Positions 10,930 to 22,280 of a stretch of 64,000 nucleotides of DNA are shown piece by piece. Each line of letters starts with the position of its first letter. Within the stretch, counting starts at the first letter, position 1. Below the pieces are notes generated by a model. It was not told the origin of the DNA. It saw only the letters and a program-made list of their open reading frames with translations, and ran no database searches. The stretch comes from Lumbricus rubellus. Lineage: Eukaryota; Annelida; Clitellata; Crassiclitellata; Lumbricidae. The DNA is taken from contig OX243815.1 in NCBI GenBank assembly GCA_945859605.1, positions 41,884,459 to 41,948,458 on the forward strand, in the 5' to 3' direction. Made by a program: the position numbers and the translations under genes.

Positions 10930-11052
10930 AAACTCCTCAATCTGACGGAGAGAATAAATCGAGTGATGACAAGGAAGACATTCAGCTGCAGTTGGCAGGA
11001 AAATCCGATGACGACGATAAACCGGAAATAAACCACCAGGAAGTTGCTAAAG
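10930..11052 (+). CDS. Gene B exon 2: acidic leader
   Basis: Phase 1-1 exon of 123 nt between accgtgcatag and gttaac. It encodes ETPQSDGENKSSDDKEDIQL, then QLAGKSDDDDKPEINHQEVA. Orthologous to gene C exon 2 (47947-48078). The tail INHQEVA resembles the INQQEIA ends of the cationic cassettes, so it may be a cassette that lost its cationic half. Confidence 0.7.
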
Positions 11053-11147
11053 GTTAACTGACTGAATGCTTTCTAGGCCTGTTTGTTATTCCGACCAAGC
11101 CAGTTATTCCGCAGCAGTGTTTCATCTAGAGTACGGATAGGCTATAG

Positions 11148-11377
11148 CACAGGCGTACGAGGCGGGGGTCCAGAGGGGGCAAATGCCCCCCAAATTTCGG
11201 GCAAGTCTGTTTTTTCGGGCAAGCAGACCCGGAAAAATAGGGGAAAAATTGTATTTTTCACGACATATTTCAACTTTTTTGTCTGAAAAAAATAGTATAT
11301 TTCTTACCACGAGATTTATTTTTCGGGCAGAACAAAAATCATTGATCCCAACTGCTGAAATATCCCGTACGCCTTTG
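11148..11377. mobile_element. Non-autonomous hAT-like element (230 bp)
   Basis: Terminal inverted repeats CACAGGCGTACG and (inverted) CAAAGGCGTACG are flanked by a perfect 8-bp duplication GGCTATAG at 11140-11147 and 11378-11385. The interior is the Gly/Cys-rich 'gggggcaaatgcccccc' type and has no transposase. Confidence 0.8.
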
Positions 11378-11611
11378 GGCTATAGTATGCAATGTCATCA
11401 TTAGTGTTTAATGTACTGTAATAACTATGTCTTAAAACATTATAGGCCTAAGACTTTTGCAGAGACTTTCGTTTCGTTGACTATCATTAGTGTTTAATTT
11501 ACTCTAATACATAAGTATTTTTAAAACATTATGAATTGTGATTATTTCATTTCGTTTATTCGTAAATGACATTAACATTCGGGATCGATATGGCGAGATC
11601 TCAGCCTTATA

Positions 11612-11728
11612 GGTCGTCCTTTCGATGGTCGCCCTTTTGATCGGCGCTCTTTCGATCGGTCGCCTTTAAAATCGGCGCCCTTTTGTTGTTGCTTTTCTGA
11701 TGGTCGCCCTTTCGGAGTCGCCTTATCG
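11612..11728. repeat. Short degenerate minisatellite
   Basis: Imperfect copies of a 15-17-bp unit near GTCGCCCTTTCGATCG. Intronic. Confidence 0.6.
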
Positions 11729-12227
11729 ATATTGAACCTGCCAGAACAGACGTGGTATGAATAGTTTCAATCAGTCATGAGTTGACGGCATAATTTATAC
11801 AAAGCGATAGATTAGAAGTATAGGCCTATATAATTACCCACGAAAAACTATACTTTGGAAGTAATTGAAGTAATAATTATTGTCAGTAGTTCAGGGTCGT
11901 GATTTCAAGAATAAACGATAATAATTAGGCTACTTGACTGAAATGATTTGCAATTTAGACCGTGTATTGCCATGTAGCCTACGATGATCTGTACTTATCG
12001 TACTTAGCAATCACTACGACAGCACTGTAGAAATATATCTACTTAGGCCTCTACCAGGTACCTGATCATATATAGACGAAATACTATCCCGTACGATCAG
12101 CCTAGCCTAAAATAAAGCACAAATCCAGCTGCAAACATTTTACAAAAATTATATTAATTTTCAAACATGCGTTGCGTCTTAGATTCATCGATAGCCTATT
12201 AATATATGCAAATTGCAATTTTTCTAG

Positions 12228-12374
12228 AATTTGGATTAACTGAGACTGATCTGGACGAGTTGTACCAGACGTGGGTCCCGACGGTTCCCACTGGCGAGGA
12301 TTCATCTTTCCAAGCGTATCTTGACTGGATGGATGCAAATGATGAACCAGAGGACGAAGGAGCTGTTGGACCTG
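12228..12374 (+). CDS. Gene B exon 3: acidic cassette
   Basis: Phase 1-1 exon of 147 nt. Starts EFGLTETDLDELYQTWVPTV and ends EPEDEGAVGPG; keeps SFQAYLDWMDAND. The acceptor is tttttctag, the donor gtaagaag. Confidence 0.75.
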
Positions 12375-12575
12375 GTAAGAAGTTCTACTGAGTAGGCCTA
12401 TACGTATCATCAGGGCTTTTTAACTTGGAGTTGTGCAGTCGCAGAAGCACTTCTGTGCTGTTAAGATATAGTAAAAAAGGTCTTTGTCCTGCGATTGGAA
12501 GCAATTTACCATGGAGGATGGGTAAGGAAAGAAGGGGTTGTGCAGTTGCAGCAGTGCTAAAAATTTCTTGCAACA

Positions 12576-13045
12576 GCCGGTGTCACGAAATAGATATCCC
12601 CCGTATTAATATTATCCCCCAAATGAGGAAAAGTCGGAAAAAAACACTTTCGCGTGGGTTTATTTTTGCAAAATAATTTTCATCTTCATTGTTTTGAACA
12701 ATGACACTAATAGGTATGTTTATTCCTACTAGATAATTTGTTTTGCTTTGGTTTTATAGCACTTAAAACATTTAAAACACTTCAAATCACTTGGATACAC
12801 TACATAAATTAGAGTTGCGTTTTTCTGAGCATTGCTTAGGTCACTTAAAACAATTAGAGTCACTTTAGATTTTTATTAGAGTATAAATTTTTTAATTATA
12901 CACATTTTTTTCAAAAAATGGGATAGAATGGTTTATCCCCCCCCCGGATAGTCTAGACTGGCTAAATCCATCCGGGGGGATAGATTAATTCATCCTCCCG
13001 GATAGCCTTCAGAGGGGATAGCCTAATCCTTTTCGTGTCACCGGC
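12576..13045. mobile_element. MITE-like element with GCCGGTGTCACG termini
   Basis: Ends are exact inverted copies of GCCGGTGTCACGAAA (12576-12590 and 13031-13045). The interior is G/C-homopolymer-rich (ggggggatag) and non-coding. I could not fix a target-site duplication. Confidence 0.55.
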
Positions 13046-13612
13046 ATAGGCCTACAAAACGAAAACAATCATGTAATCGAGATTTATACAGCGCCCAAAG
13101 AGGAAAGAGCCGGGAACCAGAATGCTTCCAGGTGCCCTGAAATACGAATTCGACAGGCAGACAAGGTCAAAGGGTCTTGCAGTCCATGCAGCAGTCAAAC
13201 GCCTACGATGTACGGTGTTTAGAATTGAAGTGGCGAGAACAGGGTGTCTATAATTTGTAGGACTACACCATGTAGGCTACAGTATTATACGTGGTTTAGT
13301 GCTGTTACAGTAGGTCTACGATTTCATACAAAATTGAATGTAATTCCAATATGGAGATTTCTAACAGAAACCGTGCAAGAGTTCTTGACAACGTTCTGCT
13401 TTGTAAGATTGAACCCATTAATTTTGTCTTGGACTACCTTAATTAGGCTACTTGATGCATTAAGTAGAGCTTGACTTGACTATTTGCTAAAAAATAAACG
13501 CGGAGTTGAAAAATATCGTGTTTAAAAATTATCAACGCTTTCACTATTAGTTTCTTTAGAAAAACGAAACAATACTATGGCTTTAAATAGGACAGAATAA
13601 TGTCGTGTTTAG

Positions 13613-13741
13613 GAACTCACTATTTGAGAAGTATCATCAAATGGACCGGAAAGATCAGAAATAAGGCAAATAAGAAAGCCAAAAGCCAACGATCAATTGA
13701 CGGAGAAAAACCTCAGATGGACCGCAGTCAAATTGCTGCAG
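13613..13741 (+). CDS. Gene B exon 4: cationic cassette
   Basis: Phase 1-1 exon of 129 nt. GTHYLRSIIKWTGKIRNKAN and KKAKSQ are followed by RSIDGEKPQMDRSQIAA. The acceptor gtcgtgtttag and donor gttggt match the family. Confidence 0.75.
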
Positions 13742-14483
13742 GTTGGTTGAATACTTTCTAAGAACGATTGTACCGTATAGGCTACATACTCCTCAGAAAT
13801 CAGAATATAGGCTATGTAACCGTTGTGTAGCTTGATGTTTTCAGATGCACGAGAATAAGGCTCGCTTTCTCGAAATTTATCTATGTATTTCTAAATGTTA
13901 ACTTTCGTTAATTTATTTTAATTTTTTTTCTATTGCTACCAATGCTCAAAAAATGAGGTCGTCGATGGATAAGCCGGTGTAAGCTTATAGCTGGACTAGC
14001 CAGTTACTCATTTACATGTAGTTTAGCAATAAACAAACCGGCCTCTCTTCCAGTCATTTCACACACAGATCTTACTTTACCCGCCCCGTACTCTTCTTCT
14101 GTCGGCAATCTTGGAATCATCTTCGATAAGAACTTTTTCTCTTCCAGCCACATCACCCGGCCATCTCCCGTGCACCTCCGTGTACATTCGTGTTCTTTGT
14201 CAATTGCGTCGATTGCTCGATTACACTGCAGGATCGTCTGTACAACCAACATAGGCCTATACTTCAATCGTTCACTTCAAACTCGACTAGGCCTAAGTAA
14301 TTTTTCTCTTACACAACATTGAGTCTTCTCAAATGAAACTTCTTTTCCTTCAGGCTAGAATTATTTTCTATGCCGAGGGGTCAGCCACTCGGATCCTTCT
14401 CCTCCACTTCTCCTCCACTTCAAGGCGGGATAAGATCTAGCGAACAAGTGTGATTTTAGCATGGATTAAAAAGAGCCCACTGA

Positions 14484-14874
14484 GCCGGTGTCGCGTGACA
14501 GAGTCTCCCCATAAAAGTCTCCTCCTGGAGATTTTATTTCGAAACAGATACCCCCGGCAGTTCTGTTTCCGGAATGAATTAGCTCCCGAGACTCTGTTCT
14601 GAAATAAACTTTCCCGGGAGAGAGAATATTTCCTCCGCCTACGAAACAAAGTCTCCCCGTCCAGCGTGAATTGGGCTACAGCAGCTGCTGTATAAACTTT
14701 TAGAGGAGCAGGTTAAATGGTTAGTTTAAGTTGGTAAATCATATAACAAGAAAATATATGCACTTTTATTTCAGAAATTTTGTTCCAACACAAAGTTTCA
14801 GCCAGAGGAGACTCTGTTTTTTTTGGGGGGGAGGACACTTTATATCGGGGGAGACTTTATATCGTGATAACGGC
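14484..14874. mobile_element. MITE-like element related to 12576-13045
   Basis: The left end GCCGGTGTCGCGTGACAGAG pairs imperfectly with the right end (inverted GCCGTTATCACGATATAAAG). The interior repeats motifs such as gagactctgttctg. Non-coding; target-site duplication unclear. Confidence 0.45.
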
Positions 14875-15009
14875 AGATCGAATAGCGAGATGAAGTCTGT
14901 TCCAGACTCGAGGACCAGCGACCGGGTAAGTATACGATCACCGAAGCGCGTCCTCATCCGAAAATAATTATTGGTCCTTTCAGTTGATTGCATTTTGTAC
15001 TTTTGCCAG

Positions 15010-15156
15010 AGTTTGGATTGACTGGAGCCGAACTGGAATACCTGTACAAACTGTGGGTTCCGAAGGTTCCTGCTGGAGCGGATTTCTCTTTCAAGGCATT
15101 TGTTGACTGGATGAAGAAAAACGATAAACTCGTTGACGATGAAGCTCCTTCAGTTG
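15010..15156 (+). CDS. Gene B exon 5: acidic cassette
   Basis: Phase 1-1 exon of 147 nt. Begins EFGLTGAELEYLYKLWVPKV and ends KLVDDEAPSVG; carries SFKAFVDWMKKND. Less acidic in the WM-block than its sisters. Confidence 0.75.
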
Positions 15157-15264
15157 GTAAGTGATTTTTGCGTTGTGCGAAGCATACAAACGTATTCATT
15201 CATTCATTCATTCAGTCATTAATTCATTAATTCATTTATTCATTTATTTATTCATTTTTATATG

Positions 15265-15360
15265 AATTTATATGGCGCCCCTTCAAGAAATTTGCTCAAA
15301 GGCGCTCCCAGCCCAGCCACGGTGAAGGAAGAAAGACTTGAGAGATTTATGAAGCACACT
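15265..15360 (-). repeat. SINE/LINE tail fragment
   Basis: The minus strand ends GGAGCGCCTTTGAGCAAATT...GGCGCCATATAAAT, the tail type also seen at 24335-24400, 37203-37245 and 48760-48800. Confidence 0.6.
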
Positions 15361-15715
15361 TTGATTGGTCAGATGAAATACATGTAAATGAAGCTTTGAA
15401 AAAAGGTCATTCCAGATTGACAATTACTGTAATATTGAGATTTCTAAAAGAAAACTGTGCGACAGTGCGAGCTTAAGCTACTTGACAACGTTCCGGCTTG
15501 TGACATAGCCTACTTATTACGTAGGCTACATGTATAACTGGATGCATTAGGCTAATCAGATTGTGTCGATAGCCTAAGTGTTAAGTGGATAAACAAAAGT
15601 AGACAATATCGTGTTTACAAATCGTCAACGTTGCCAAAATGATTCCTTTAGAAGTTTAGATTTAGCCTATAATAAAATCATTGCTTTAAACAGGACAGAA
15701 TAATGTCGTGTTTAG

Positions 15716-15952
15716 GAAAGGACAAGGCGAAAAGTATCATCAAATGGATCAGGAGGATCGCCAAAGCGATCATCAACGCACGAAATAGACCGCCTCCTAG
15801 GCATAGGTCTAGGCCTATATCTATTTATAGGCCTAGGCCTATATATAGGCCTAGACCTATTTATAGGCCTAGGCCTATATATGGGCCTAGATTTGGGCCA
15901 CGATCAATTGAAGGGGAACAAACTGAAATCGACCGCAACCAAATAACTGCAG
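15716..15952 (+). CDS. Gene B exon 6: cationic cassette with Arg-Pro-Ile-Tyr repeats
   Basis: Phase 1-1 exon of 237 nt, the longest cassette. It starts GKDKAKSIIKWIRRIAKAII, then a Pro/Arg region with RPISIY and three tandem RPRPIY hexapeptides, GPRFGP, and the family tail RSIEGEQTEIDRNQITA. The hexapeptides come from an 18-bp unit made of TAGGCCTA motifs (15796-15895). The product resembles proline-rich antimicrobial peptides in composition; bioactivity is inference. Confidence 0.75.
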
Positions 15953-16039
15953 GTTAGTTGAATGCTTCCTAATAGGCTAAGCTGTTTCTGTGTTGTTACA
16001 ATCATGTTTAACGACACTGTCATATCGAAAATGATTAGT

Positions 16040-16165
16040 GTCGCCACGCCATTTAGGTCCGAGATTTGAATCTCTGAAATAGCCACCTTCGGGAATCGAA
16101 CCGCGGCCCGCGCGCTCTCTTTCGCAAAGTAACGTGCAGACTCGCGGCCATCGACCTTACCGGTG
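16040..16165 (-). repeat. tRNA-derived SINE fragment (minus strand)
   Basis: The minus strand shows a perfect box B GGTTCGATTCCCG with a box A-like GGTCGATGGCCGCGAGTC upstream. Confidence 0.55.
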
Positions 16166-16166
16166 T

Positions 16167-16285
16167 AGCCAAGCGAGCCAGTTTGCAGCCAAGCGAGCCA
16201 GTTTGTAGCCAAGCGAGCCAGTTTGTAGCCAAGCGAGCCAGTTTGTAGCCAAGCGAGCCAGTTTGTAGCCAAGCGAGCCAGTTTA
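16167..16285. repeat. 20-bp minisatellite
   Basis: Six near-identical copies of GTAGCCAAGCGAGCCAGTTT adjoining the SINE fragment. Confidence 0.95.
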
Positions 16286-16453
16286 AGCCGTTTCTTTCTT
16301 GGGACAGACATACATGTAGATTCTACATAGGCTACATCGCCACAGAATGACAAACTTTCTGAAATATAATATGAGATTTATTCTGGACTGTTCTTCTACT
16401 CAGTTGCCACTAACGTTTCCTCGATCGATTAAATGTCTAGTAACTCTATAGAT

Positions 16454-17546
16454 CAGTGCTGTCCAACGTGCGGCCCGCGGGCCGCATGCGGCCCGCGAGG
16501 GGATTTCAAGTGGCCCGCCAAGGCTCTGAAAAATTTACGTGCTTGGTGTAAAATGAAGTAAAGGATGAAGTCACTAGTCGACTTGAGCGTTTATTTTTGG
16601 TTTTGATTTGTGACAGTCGCCGATTTGGCATGCTGCCAGGAAGGCCATTCCGAAAACTAAATCTCTTCTTTCTTTTCCTGGGATTAGATTGGTCTACCTG
16701 ATATTGACAAACGACTTTTGGTTTTAGCAACTCTTATTGCTGTACTCGACTAAACGAACCTCGAAAACTTTCCCAAACCGTTCACTTCTAGTCAGTCCCC
16801 TAGATGTAGGCTATTAGGCTACAGAGTTAAAGCACATCTGCTAGTCAGTGACTGCGACCATTCCATCGAGAGATAGTATAGTTCTAGTTCTAATGATTAG
16901 AAGTGAACAATCAATTAGATACCCAAGGCCGACGAATGGTTCTTTCTGGTCCGACGACTATGACTGTTAGCTCTTTAGGCAGAGACTATAGCTTCGACGA
17001 TTTTTTTTATGAAAGCCAGAGCAGGAGAATGGAAATTCGCCCCAGTCATAAAATGGATCTTAGCAAAGAAATTGGCTGCTCGAAGTAATGAAGAGCTGAG
17101 TTGGCCAAACCGTGGCTGGGCGACGAAGCGAAGTGCAAGGCAGGGATAAACACACCCTGCACGGCTTGGTGCTCATTTATTGTGAAGTATGACAATTGTG
17201 GTTTGTGTACCATGCTATTATTCTTGTGGGACTTGTCGAACTCTTTCCATAAACTGCTCAAGACTTTCCTCTTTGGCCATTCCTACATGGGTCGGGAGCA
17301 ACTCTGAATAAACCTAGTTATCTTGAACCGACGTTATATAAATTTCATATCATAAATTAAATATCGGTAGCTAGATTGATAGACAGATTGTAATCATTCC
17401 ATATTAAATTTCAATACTCGTTTCAATGTTAACATAATACATTACCAATAAATTTTAGTCACTGTTTTTAAGTTTACTGTTGCGGCCCCCGGCTTCAAGA
17501 ATCTTGCTTTTGCGGCCCATGGTGCCAAAAAGGTTGGACAGCACTG
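16454..17546. mobile_element. hAT-like DNA transposon remnant (1.09 kb)
   Basis: Inverted ends CAGTGCTGTCCAAC and GTTGGACAGCACTG are flanked by a perfect 8-bp duplication CTATAGAT (16446-16453 and 17547-17554). Subterminal GCGGCCC-rich blocks at both ends are typical of hAT elements. Short open segments remain, but no transposase is intact, so it is non-autonomous or internally deleted. Confidence 0.85.
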
Positions 17547-17667
17547 CTATAGATGCTCGTGTAGGCTACATGTGCTTTGCATTTAATTATTATGATGAGT
17601 TTCAACCAACCGTTAGCCTTCTATTATCCTTTGAACATTGCATCACGTTAATGCAATTTTTCCCCAG

Positions 17668-17814
17668 AATTTGGACTGACCGAAGCTGACGTGGAAGATC
17701 TGTACCAGCTATGGATTCAGAAGACCCCTGCTGGGGAGGATGGATCTTTCCAGGCGTTTGTTCAGTGGATGAAGGATAATTATGAACCAGTGGACGACGG
17801 AGCTGTCGGACCTG
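17668..17814 (+). CDS. Gene B exon 7: acidic cassette
   Basis: Phase 1-1 exon of 147 nt. Begins EFGLTEADVEDLYQLWIQKT, with SFQAFVQWMKDNYEP and DDGAVGPG at the end. The acceptor is tttttccccag. Confidence 0.75.
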
Positions 17815-18006
17815 GTAAGAGACTTTCGAGCATGGATAACATTGTGTCCATCCCAACCTCTGTGATCGACATAGTAATATTAAATTCGATCTGTAGCACA
17901 AAATTTGAGCGGCAGCTTAAACCGAAACCCGTCAAAGGAACACAACCACTCAAAATAGTTTAGTTATCTCGTCTTGTGCTACATTTAACACTTGCGATTA
18001 TCAACG

Positions 18007-18135
18007 TTGGGGAGGGGAGGGGAAGGGGAGGGGGAGGGGAGAGGAAGGGGAGGGGAGGGGGAGGGAGGGGAAGGAGAAGGGAAAGAGGAGGGGGAGGGGA
18101 AGAGGGTGGTGAGGGGAAGGGGAGGTCGAATGGAG
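18007..18135. repeat. GGGGAGG purine-rich tract
   Basis: Imperfect GGGGAGG/GGGGAAGG repeats. Purine-strand bias could form triplex or G-quadruplex structures. Confidence 0.9.
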
Positions 18136-18248
18136 GTAGGGACGGGTGATTGGATGCTCTTTTCAGCCAAATCAACGCGTGGCCGGGTACGCTGCAGTTC
18201 ATTAATAGAATCATCATTTCAAAATATGCAGAACAATGTCGTGTTTAG

Positions 18249-18415
18249 GGACTCAATCATGGAGCAAATTCATCAAATGGGGCTCAGGCGGTAATTGGTT
18301 CAGAAAGAAAAGCAAGAAGGAAAATATCGCAGATGAACAACAGTTGACAGAAGTTCAACGATCTGTTGACGACGAACAATCGGAAATAAACGAGGAAGAA
18401 ATAGCTACGCATTAG
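18249..18415 (+). CDS. Gene B exon 8: cationic cassette with lost donor
   Basis: The acceptor gtcgtgtttag is intact. It encodes GTQSWSKFIKWGSGGNWFRK, then KSKKENIADEQQ and VQRSVDDEQSEINEEEIATH. Where the sister exons have the donor GTTAGT, this has ATTAGT, so no canonical 5' splice site exists and an in-frame TAG follows at 18413-18415. Either the exon is skipped (phase 1-1, harmless) or it yields a truncated isoform without CBM14. Confidence 0.6.
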
Positions 18416-18898
18416 TTGAATACTTTCTAAACACTCATCGCTCCTCGATCCTTAGAGACTAATAGACAGTTTCTGTAACTGCGTAAAAGTGTTGCGTCTG
18501 TATTACAAGGCTTTGTGTTTCTAACTCAGACTGACTGATTGATTGATTGACTGAGTGATTGAGTGAATGTTTTAAGGATTCACCAGAGCTATATCAGCAC
18601 GTAAACTTACGATTTATAAAAGGTCAACATCAGCGACCTCGAAAGTAAATTTTAATTAATCAAGAATGAGCCTTTCCTTAAATTAAATTAATAAAATAAA
18701 GCCTTAGACTTTTTGGTAGGCTCTATATTAAGCTCCGTATTAAAGTGGAATGCGAAAATGTTCAATGCTCGACCAGTGACCTGAAGGATTAAATTTTAAG
18801 AAACTGGTTCCTGTAGACATATTACAGTATTTCCATATTACGATTAAGATCAGGCCTACACTCAGTCAACTGTCGTTGTATGCCATTTCTGTTTACAG

Positions 18899-19012
18899 CC
18901 GACAAGAGACAGCTTCGTGGTCGTCCGTTGAGGAAGAAACTTCCGCCGATACGAAGACCAAGACCAAGACCAAGGGGATTGGATGAGGATCAGCAGCAGA
19001 GTATTGTCAATG
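18899..19012 (+). CDS. Gene B exon 9: Pro/Arg-rich cassette
   Basis: Phase 1-1 exon of 114 nt between tctgtttacag and gtgagg. It encodes ADKRQLRGRPLRKKLPPIRR, then PRPRPRGLDEDQQQSIVNG. Flanks and tail are homologous to the Trp-rich exons 1802-1906 and 31850-31954, but the cationic core is now Pro/Arg-based. Confidence 0.7.
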
Positions 19013-19186
19013 GTGAGGAATCAATGGCCGCTCGTGATCTCCAGCCGTCATTCAAACCCGCTCCAAAGTCTCCCAGTACGTGGCTTAGACGTATACAGAC
19101 AAGTCTGATCTTGTCACTTCTATTTCACCCTATTCTAATCTTATTGACATGATAGATTCATCTGATCTGCATTGTATTAATGACAG

Positions 19187-19935
<749 letters not shown>

Positions 19936-20438
19936 ATTATAGCAATTATAATTAGAATAATAATAATCACAATTTCCAGACTAGTAGCATTCAAATCCTG
20001 TGATCCTGCCAGCAGTTTAGTTTACATCGGGGCATAAAATTAGGCTAATAATTTTGAGCAGATGATGAGTTGGTTGGTGATCTCCTATGGATCAAAAATC
20101 TCAACCAAATTTCAGCCCTTGTATATTTGAACCCAACCCGACCCCCAACCGCACTCCTCATGCACCTGGTTGACTGTCCGGCACGCGAACTACAACTTAC
20201 AAGGCTATTGTTAAGGTGTAGGTAAGATTTTATTTTGATGAAAGATTTCAGATTTAAACAAAGGCCAACCGAAAGAGGGCAATCAGTATCTCTCAGGCCG
20301 CTCCAATTCTCTTGTCCTTGAGCCAAAATGCTTTATGACGAGGAATAAAAACTGGCCAGAACCACTGGCCTAGAATAATATTCGAGTGTGATGGTGGCTT
20401 TAAAGTTTGTTAAGTGAATAAAAAATAATTGTCTGCAG

Positions 20439-20504
20439 GGAATGAGGAAGCTGAACTACCAAAAGAAAACGCAGAAGATGAATCATTAGGTTTAAATGCA
20501 GATG
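20439..20504 (+). CDS. Gene B exon 10: short acidic spacer
   Basis: Phase 1-1 exon of 66 nt after ttgtctgcag: GNEEAELPKENAEDESLGLN, then ADG. The upstream Trp-rich segment is decayed by stop codons here. Confidence 0.65.
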
Positions 20505-20585
20505 GTAAAAAACTTTGCAATTCATTTCAGTCTACTATTAGGTCAGTCAGTTGGATCGGAAGTCGGTCGTTTACTCATTCGATCG

Positions 20586-20745
20586 ATCAGTCAGTCAGTC
20601 AGTCAGTCAGTCAGTCAGTCAGTCAGTCAGTCAGTCAGTCAGTCAGTCAGTCAGTCAGTCAGTCAGTCAGTCAGTCAGTCAGTCAGTCAGTCAGTCAGTC
20701 AGTCAGTCAGCCAGTCAGTCAGTCAGTCAGTCAGTCAGTTAATCA
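20586..20745. repeat. (TCAG)n microsatellite
   Basis: About 160 bp of TCAG units in the intron after exon 10. Ser/Gln/Val open frames are artefacts. Confidence 0.95.
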
Positions 20746-21387
20746 GTGCTAGCCATGGGTCAGTCAGTCAGTCAGCCAGCCAGTCAGCCAGCCAGTCAGT
20801 CGTCAGTATTTCAGTTTCCGATTCGCTCAGTCGGATATTAACTCAGAGTTTCAACCTATTGTTTGCACACACAATAATATTGGACATTTTGCTAATGGGT
20901 CGGTCAGTCAGTCATTTGCGAATGAATGAGTAGACTAACTCAAGCGATATTAGAAATTCATGCGAATAGAAACAACGAATTAAGTTAATTAGCACGATTA
21001 GCTGATATTGTACTATTATTGTGTCTAAGCATTTATAAAGCACATCCTGTAGGTTGAACCGTTCAGAAGCACTCCCAGTGCGCAAGATCTCGCGCGAAGA
21101 AGCAGATTTTGAGAAGAGATGATGCAAAAACACTGCCAGGTAGAATTGTAGAACGAACGGATAAATAAATGCACAAAGCGTAAATTGACTCTCTCATTCT
21201 AAATTTGAACTCATTTTCTACTCAATTTTTTTAATTTTCCCACCAATGCGCAAGACTGAGGTTGTCCATGGATGCGCCGGTGCGTAGCAGGACTAGTCGA
21301 ATAAATGTCTAGTTACTGTCTTATAGTTTCCAAATTATGATATTTTTCAAGCAATCGTAACTATAATGTTCTGAAAATTTTTCTCAG

Positions 21388-21534
21388 ATTTTGAATTAGA
21401 TGAAACTGAACTGGAAAAGCTGTATCTGTCGTGGGTCTTGAAAGTTCCTGCTGGCGATGATTCCTCCTTCCCGGCGTTTATCAACTGGATGAAGGAAAGC
21501 TATGAACCCGAGGATGACGGAGATCTCACAATTC
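21388..21534 (+). CDS. Gene B exon 11: acidic cassette
   Basis: Phase 1-1 exon of 147 nt after tttttctcag. Begins DFELDETELEKLYLSWVLKV, with SFPAFINWMKESYEP, ending DDGDLTI. The most diverged acidic cassette in gene B. The donor is cgtaagt. Confidence 0.7.
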
Positions 21535-21755
21535 GTAAGTGGTTTTTGTGCTGTGCAAAACAGTACAAAAGTAAGATTGTTTATTAGATTTTAGCGATAG
21601 CATACGTGCAAAAAGGATAAACAAAGTAGAAGCATCTCGTGTTTAGTAAAACATTATCAACTTAGTCAAAATTATTCCTCTAGATATACTAGGCCTACAT
21701 GTAAACGAAACAATATTATCTTTAAACAGGGCTGAAGGATGTCTTATTATTTTAG

Positions 21756-21887
21756 GGACTCGTTTTTTTAAACCGGCCGCCAGATGGTTTCGCAGGATCG
21801 CCAAGGGGATCAGAAAGGCCGCCAAAAAGCTTAGGCGATCAATAGACGGGGAAGAAGTTCAAATGGACGGCACGCAAATAGCTGCAG
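21756..21887 (+). CDS. Gene B exon 12: cationic cassette
   Basis: Phase 1-1 exon of 132 nt. GTRFFKPAARWFRRIAKGIR, then KAAKKLR|RSIDGEEVQMDGTQIAA. The first 27 residues form the clearest amphipathic cationic helix in the window. The acceptor (attattttag) differs from the usual gtcgtgtttag. Confidence 0.75.
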
Positions 21888-22280
21888 GTCAGTTGGTTGC
21901 TTCCTAAGAACGATTGTGTGCTACACTAAACATAATAATGAGGTTAAGCTCATGTGTTACGTGGTGAAGGAAATTGATGTAGGCTAGTTGAGGACGACAG
22001 TGCTTGTTGATTGGTTTCGTATAGAACGTAGGCCTAAACAGTTTTGTATAGATATAAGCCGTCCGAGTCAAGATCAGAAAGTAAGTAAGTAAGAATATTC
22101 TTTAATTGACCACCAGCAAACGCACAGTAGTTTTCAGAGGAAATAAATAATAGAAAATAGACCCAAAAAATTGATCCAAAGTTATACGACATTCGCATAA
22201 TAAAACTTCGTCTGGCAAAAGAATCAACTCTAGGAAGGGTTAGATTATGTGGCCTTGGTCGAGTATTGTATGGAGTGACC

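Noticed and set aside
11010..11030. DDDDK in gene B exon 2 as an enteropeptidase site
   Set aside because: Gene C has DDDDAE at the same place, so the Lys is not conserved; most likely chance in an acidic run.
12425..12676. 83-codon plus-strand frame
   Set aside because: Runs across the left end of a MITE-like element; no splice or start support.
20429..20933. Ser-Gln-Val repeat open frames
   Set aside because: Product of the TCAG microsatellite; only the 66-nt spacer at its start is supported as an exon.
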